DNA of 64,000 nucleotides, taken from contig NZ_JACHIF010000008.1 of the NCBI RefSeq assembly GCF_014203045.1, positions 124,001 to 188,000 of the forward strand, read 5' to 3'. How positions within the stretch are numbered: the stretch's first letter is position 1; every line of letters begins with the position of its first letter. Source of the stretch: Prosthecobacter dejongeii. GTDB lineage: Bacteria; Verrucomicrobiota; Verrucomicrobiia; Verrucomicrobiales; Verrucomicrobiaceae. The position numbers and the translations under genes are program-made. Positions 61,495 through 64,000 of this stretch are shown piece by piece. The notes beneath the pieces are model-generated. The model did no database searches and had not been told where the DNA came from. It worked only from the letters and a program-made list of their open reading frames with translations.

Positions 61495-62568
61495 ATGCCT
61501 ACTGACGCCGAAGCCTACGCTCCCATGACCCCTGCTGAAGTCCGCGCTTTGCGTGACCAACTCGATGCACAGGGGAAAAAACTGGTCTTTACCAATGGTT
61601 GCTTTGACCTCTTGCATGCTGGTCATGTGCGTTATTTGAATGAGGCGAGAGAGCTGGGCGATGCGATGGTGGTAGCTCTGAATTCAGATGAATCTGTGCG
61701 TGAATTGAAGGGGCCCACGCGCCCCATCAACAGCGAAAATGACCGGGCTGAAGTGATGGCTGCTCTGCGTGCTGTGGATGCGGTGGTGGTGTTTGGTGAC
61801 AAGCGGGCTACGTCCCTCATCGAAACCATCCAGCCACACATCTATGCCAAAGGTGGCGACTACACGGTGGACTCTCTAAACCCGGAAGAACGGGCTGCGC
61901 TGGATGCGGCTGGCACGGCCATTCGCATCCTGCCGCTGGTGCCGGGGCGTTCGACAACGGCCACGGTCCAGCGGATGACCCATGATGGGGGCGCTGGGCG
62001 TCTGCGCATCGGCGTGCTGGGCTCCGGTGAAGGATCGAACCTGCGTGCGATTTTGGCGGCCATAACGGCGGGCGCTTTGCAGGCGGACATCAGTGTGGCT
62101 CTTTCGGATCAGGCCGATTCTAAGTTCCTTCAAATTGCCCGTGAAGCGGGCGTGCCTGCCATTCATGTGGACGGTGGGGCGAATCCGCGCCGATTTGATG
62201 ATGCGGCGCAAAAGGAGATCGCCGAGCATCTGCAGCGTGCGCAAGTGGATGTGGTGGTGCTCATCGGTTTCATGCGCATTCTCAAGGAACCGACGCTGAG
62301 CCTGTATGCGGATCGCATTGTGAACGTGCATCCGTCTTTGCTACCTAAGCACAAGGGTGCGAATGCACCTCAACTGGCGATCGAAGCCGGGGATACGGAG
62401 ACGGGCTGCACGGTGCACCTGGTGACGGCGGAGATTGATGCCGGTCGCATCCTGGCCCAGGCGACGGTGCCAGTCCTGCCTGGAGATACGTCGGAGAAAC
62501 TGCATGCGCGTATCAAGGACCAGGAGCACAAGCTGCTGCCCCAGGTGCTGGCGGAGTGGAAGAAGTGA
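61495..62568 (+). CDS. Heptose-phosphate nucleotidyltransferase/PurN fusion
   Basis: A 357-residue fusion. Residues about 28-162 are a complete HldE-C/RfaE2-type nucleotidyltransferase: FTNGCFDLLHAGHVRYL with the H41-x-x-H44 motif, VVALNSDESV, KGPTRPIN, IYAKGGDY and the ending STTATVQRM. Residues about 170-357 are a complete PurN-like formyltransferase: GSGEGSN at 176-182, VVVLIGFMRIL, IVNVHPSLLPKHKG with N277 and H279, and the catalytic D315 in AEIDAGRI. The linker is only about 8 residues. The first activity makes ADP-heptose for lipopolysaccharide, the second GAR formylation in purine synthesis. The usual PurN segment GLHTH is GANAP here. No stop or frameshift separates the halves. Confidence 0.92.
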   Translation: MPTDAEAYAPMTPAEVRALRDQLDAQGKKLVFTNGCFDLLHAGHVRYLNEARELGDAMVVALNSDESVRELKGPTRPINSENDRAEVMAALRAVDAVVVFGDKRATSLIETIQPHIYAKGGDYTVDSLNPEERAALDAAGTAIRILPLVPGRSTTATVQRMTHDGGAGRLRIGVLGSGEGSNLRAILAAITAGALQADISVALSDQADSKFLQIAREAGVPAIHVDGGANPRRFDDAAQKEIAEHLQRAQVDVVVLIGFMRILKEPTLSLYADRIVNVHPSLLPKHKGANAPQLAIEAGDTETGCTVHLVTAEIDAGRILAQATVPVLPGDTSEKLHARIKDQEHKLLPQVLAEWKK

Positions 62569-62573
62569 ATACG

Positions 62574-62611
62574 CAAAAAGGACGTCTCCTGTCGGGAATG
62601 ACCGGAGACGC
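62574..62611 (-). terminator. Intrinsic terminator of the cytochrome gene
   Basis: CGTCTCC at 62583-62589 pairs with GGAGACG at 62604-62610, and GTC pairs with GAC inside around a GGGAAT loop, with one mismatch. Read leftward the stem is followed by a T-rich run at 62575-62579. It also separates the convergent fusion gene. Confidence 0.85.
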
Positions 62612-62628
62612 CCAAGGAAACTGGTCGT

Positions 62629-64000
62629 TTACTTTTTCGCGAGGGCTTCGAGGTAGTCCAGCAGGGAGGCGAATTCGCGGACGGTGAAGTTCATCATGAG
62701 GCCAGGAGGCATCATGGACATGGGGAGCTTTTGGCGCTCTTTGATATCACTGACTTTGAACGTGAATTCTTGGGCGGCGATGTTGCGCAGCTTCACTTCG
62801 CTGGCTCCTTCAAGGGTGATGAAGCCCATCTGCTGAGCGCCGTCCTTCATCGTGATGAGTTCGCTGGCGAAACCCTGGGCGATGGTCTTGTTCGGGTCCA
62901 GGATGTTTTGGGCGAGTTCCGGGCGTTTGTAGGTCTGGGCGATGTTGCCGAGGTAGGGGCCTTTCTGCGCTTCAGATTCCTTGGTGGTGTGGCAGGCGAT
63001 GCAGGTGGCGCGTGTGAAGATCTGCTCGCCCAGGGCGAGGTCACCTTTGGTCTTGAGGACGATGGCGATGACTTCTTCGGGCTTCAGCGTGGCGATTTTT
63101 GGCGTCTTGTCCTCAACTTTGGTTAGGCGCATGGCTTTCATGGCGCGGTTGGCGGCGTCTTTGACTTTGGGATCTGGATCGTCTGTGGCAGCGAGCACTT
63201 TGGGGGCGGAGGCCATGTGCTTGATCGCGGAGATGGCATCTAGGATCTGGACGCGGCGGTTGGCCTCCTGCCAGCCGTGGTCGAGGGCTTTTTGGGAAAG
63301 CTCGCGGGACTCGGGGCTGCCGGTGGTGCGTGCGGCGAGATTCAGCAGGGCGGCATCGGCATAACGGGAAGCTGGGCCGTCGAGTTTCTCGGCGATCTGT
63401 TCGATGAGCAGGTGATGGTTTTCCAATTTTGGTGAAGCGAAGAAAGCGGCGGAGGCGGCTTCGAAGTCCTTGAAGGACTCCGGCATCTTCTGCATGGGGG
63501 ACAGGACCGCCAAGGTGGCGCTGACGCCCTCGGCGCTGTCGGTCTTGGTCAGGGCGATGATGGCCTGGGAAAGCAAAGTACTCGAGAGCTTTAGCTCGCT
63601 GGGATCGACGATGCCGGGATTGGACGTCGTCTGGTCTTTGGAAGTCTTGGCGAGCTGAAGCTCTTGAGTACTTTTTAAGACTCCCACCAACATCGGGATG
63701 GCGTCGGCGGGAATGGTCTCGGCAACGGCGAGCTGGGCGACGGCATCGGGGATGACTTTGGGGTCTTGTTTGGCCAGGGTGAGGATGCGCTGGAGGGCAT
63801 CGTTGGACTGGATGCGGTTGCGGTTCATCTCTTTGACCAGGAAGGCGGCTTCTTCAGGGCTGGCCTTGGCGAGGGCAGTCTTGAGGGCTTCAGCGATCTT
63901 CGGCGTTTCACTCCAAGGCTCCGGCTGGTAATAAGGCCCGCGTGTGTCCGGGCGTGTGCCCCAGGAGTCGCCCTTCCATTCGCCTTCATGGAAATGCAGT
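62629..64000 (-). CDS. PVC-type heme-binding CxxCH protein, partial
   Basis: Only the C-terminal 456 codons are in the window; the frame is open through the right edge. The final domain is of the planctomycete/verrucomicrobial heme-binding type (TIGR02603-like): C-I-A-C-H coded at 62989-63003, the preceding KTKGDLALGEQIFTR and the later NILDPNKTIAQGFASELITMKDG. Upstream lie helical, HEAT-repeat-like segments (ALDHGWQEANRRVQILDAI, DPDPKVKDAANRAM). Such proteins often carry a membrane-bound dehydrogenase or glycan-related domain at the N-terminus, which cannot be seen here. The likely location is the cell envelope, with a role in electron transfer. Confidence 0.9.
   Translation of the reverse strand, partial: LHFHEGEWKGDSWGTRPDTRGPYYQPEPWSETPKIAEALKTALAKASPEEAAFLVKEMNRNRIQSNDALQRILTLAKQDPKVIPDAVAQLAVAETIPADAIPMLVGVLKSTQELQLAKTSKDQTTSNPGIVDPSELKLSSTLLSQAIIALTKTDSAEGVSATLAVLSPMQKMPESFKDFEAASAAFFASPKLENHHLLIEQIAEKLDGPASRYADAALLNLAARTTGSPESRELSQKALDHGWQEANRRVQILDAISAIKHMASAPKVLAATDDPDPKVKDAANRAMKAMRLTKVEDKTPKIATLKPEEVIAIVLKTKGDLALGEQIFTRATCIACHTTKESEAQKGPYLGNIAQTYKRPELAQNILDPNKTIAQGFASELITMKDGAQQMGFITLEGASEVKLRNIAAQEFTFKVSDIKERQKLPMSMMPPGLMMNFTVREFASLLDYLEALAKK

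Overview
The window reads as chromosomal DNA from a member of the Verrucomicrobia, most likely the Prosthecobacter/Verrucomicrobium group. The evidence is the mix of genes: several secreted sulfatases, a PVC-type CxxCH heme-binding protein with a repeat-rich N-terminal part, a secreted LamG/DUF1080-like protein, a YTD-type C-terminal domain on a cytochrome c peroxidase, and a 14-bp palindrome fitting the verrucomicrobial LexA box. Most ATG starts lack a good Shine-Dalgarno sequence. There is one tRNA (Pro, UGG). I see no rRNA, CRISPR array, insertion sequence or prophage. The layout is that of an ordinary core-plus-accessory chromosome region.

Positions 1-17.6 kb: the edge of a possibly SOS-controlled gene, an orphan ParA ATPase divergent from a SWIM/SNF2 helicase, a small H-type lectin, a large secreted Pro/Arg-rich protein (DUF6600-like), a spermidine-synthase-fold methyltransferase-like protein, a cupin-like protein of unknown family, a secreted LamG-like protein, a di-heme peroxidase, a YCII protein, a small membrane protein, a UvrD-type helicase, and a DUF58/BatA-like pair. 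Positions 17.6-23 kb: a fused AhbA/AhbB (NirD/NirL)-like protein, a nucleoside-type MFS transporter, a PiT phosphate transporter, an outer-membrane-like protein and a periplasmic rhodanese.

Positions 23-31 kb hold four secreted sulfatases with different C-x-P-x-R signatures and a TPR protein, three of the sulfatases in a nearly gapless operon. This points to breakdown of sulfated polysaccharide. A PL6-type polysaccharide lyase followed by a short-chain dehydrogenase (45.6-47.8 kb) fits the same lifestyle. Between them lie a LysM lipoprotein, a LolD-like ATPase, an AraC regulator divergent from a large secreted protein with a duplicated domain, an ECF sigma factor with a DUF4112 membrane protein, ribulokinase, a ThiF-fold protein, a zinc-ribbon membrane protein, an HExxH membrane protein, XseA and an EF-hand protein.

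Positions 47.9-54.8 kb are the complete F-type ATP synthase operon in the order a-c-b-delta-alpha-gamma-beta-epsilon. It is preceded by a perfect CRP/FNR-type palindrome, closed by a strong terminator, and has an unusually short delta subunit. Positions 55-64 kb contain GluQ, a YbjN-like protein, tRNA-Pro, a secreted esterase, ribosomal protein L9, a GntR/LacI-type regulator, a secreted unknown, an RraA-like protein, a fusion of a heptose-phosphate nucleotidyltransferase with PurN, and a PVC-type cytochrome running off the right edge.

The most unusual items are the nucleotidyltransferase-PurN fusion, the LexA-type box at the left edge, the CRP-type site before the atp operon, the short delta subunit and the 817-residue secreted protein with an internal duplication. 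I found no clearly novel multi-gene defence or mobile system.
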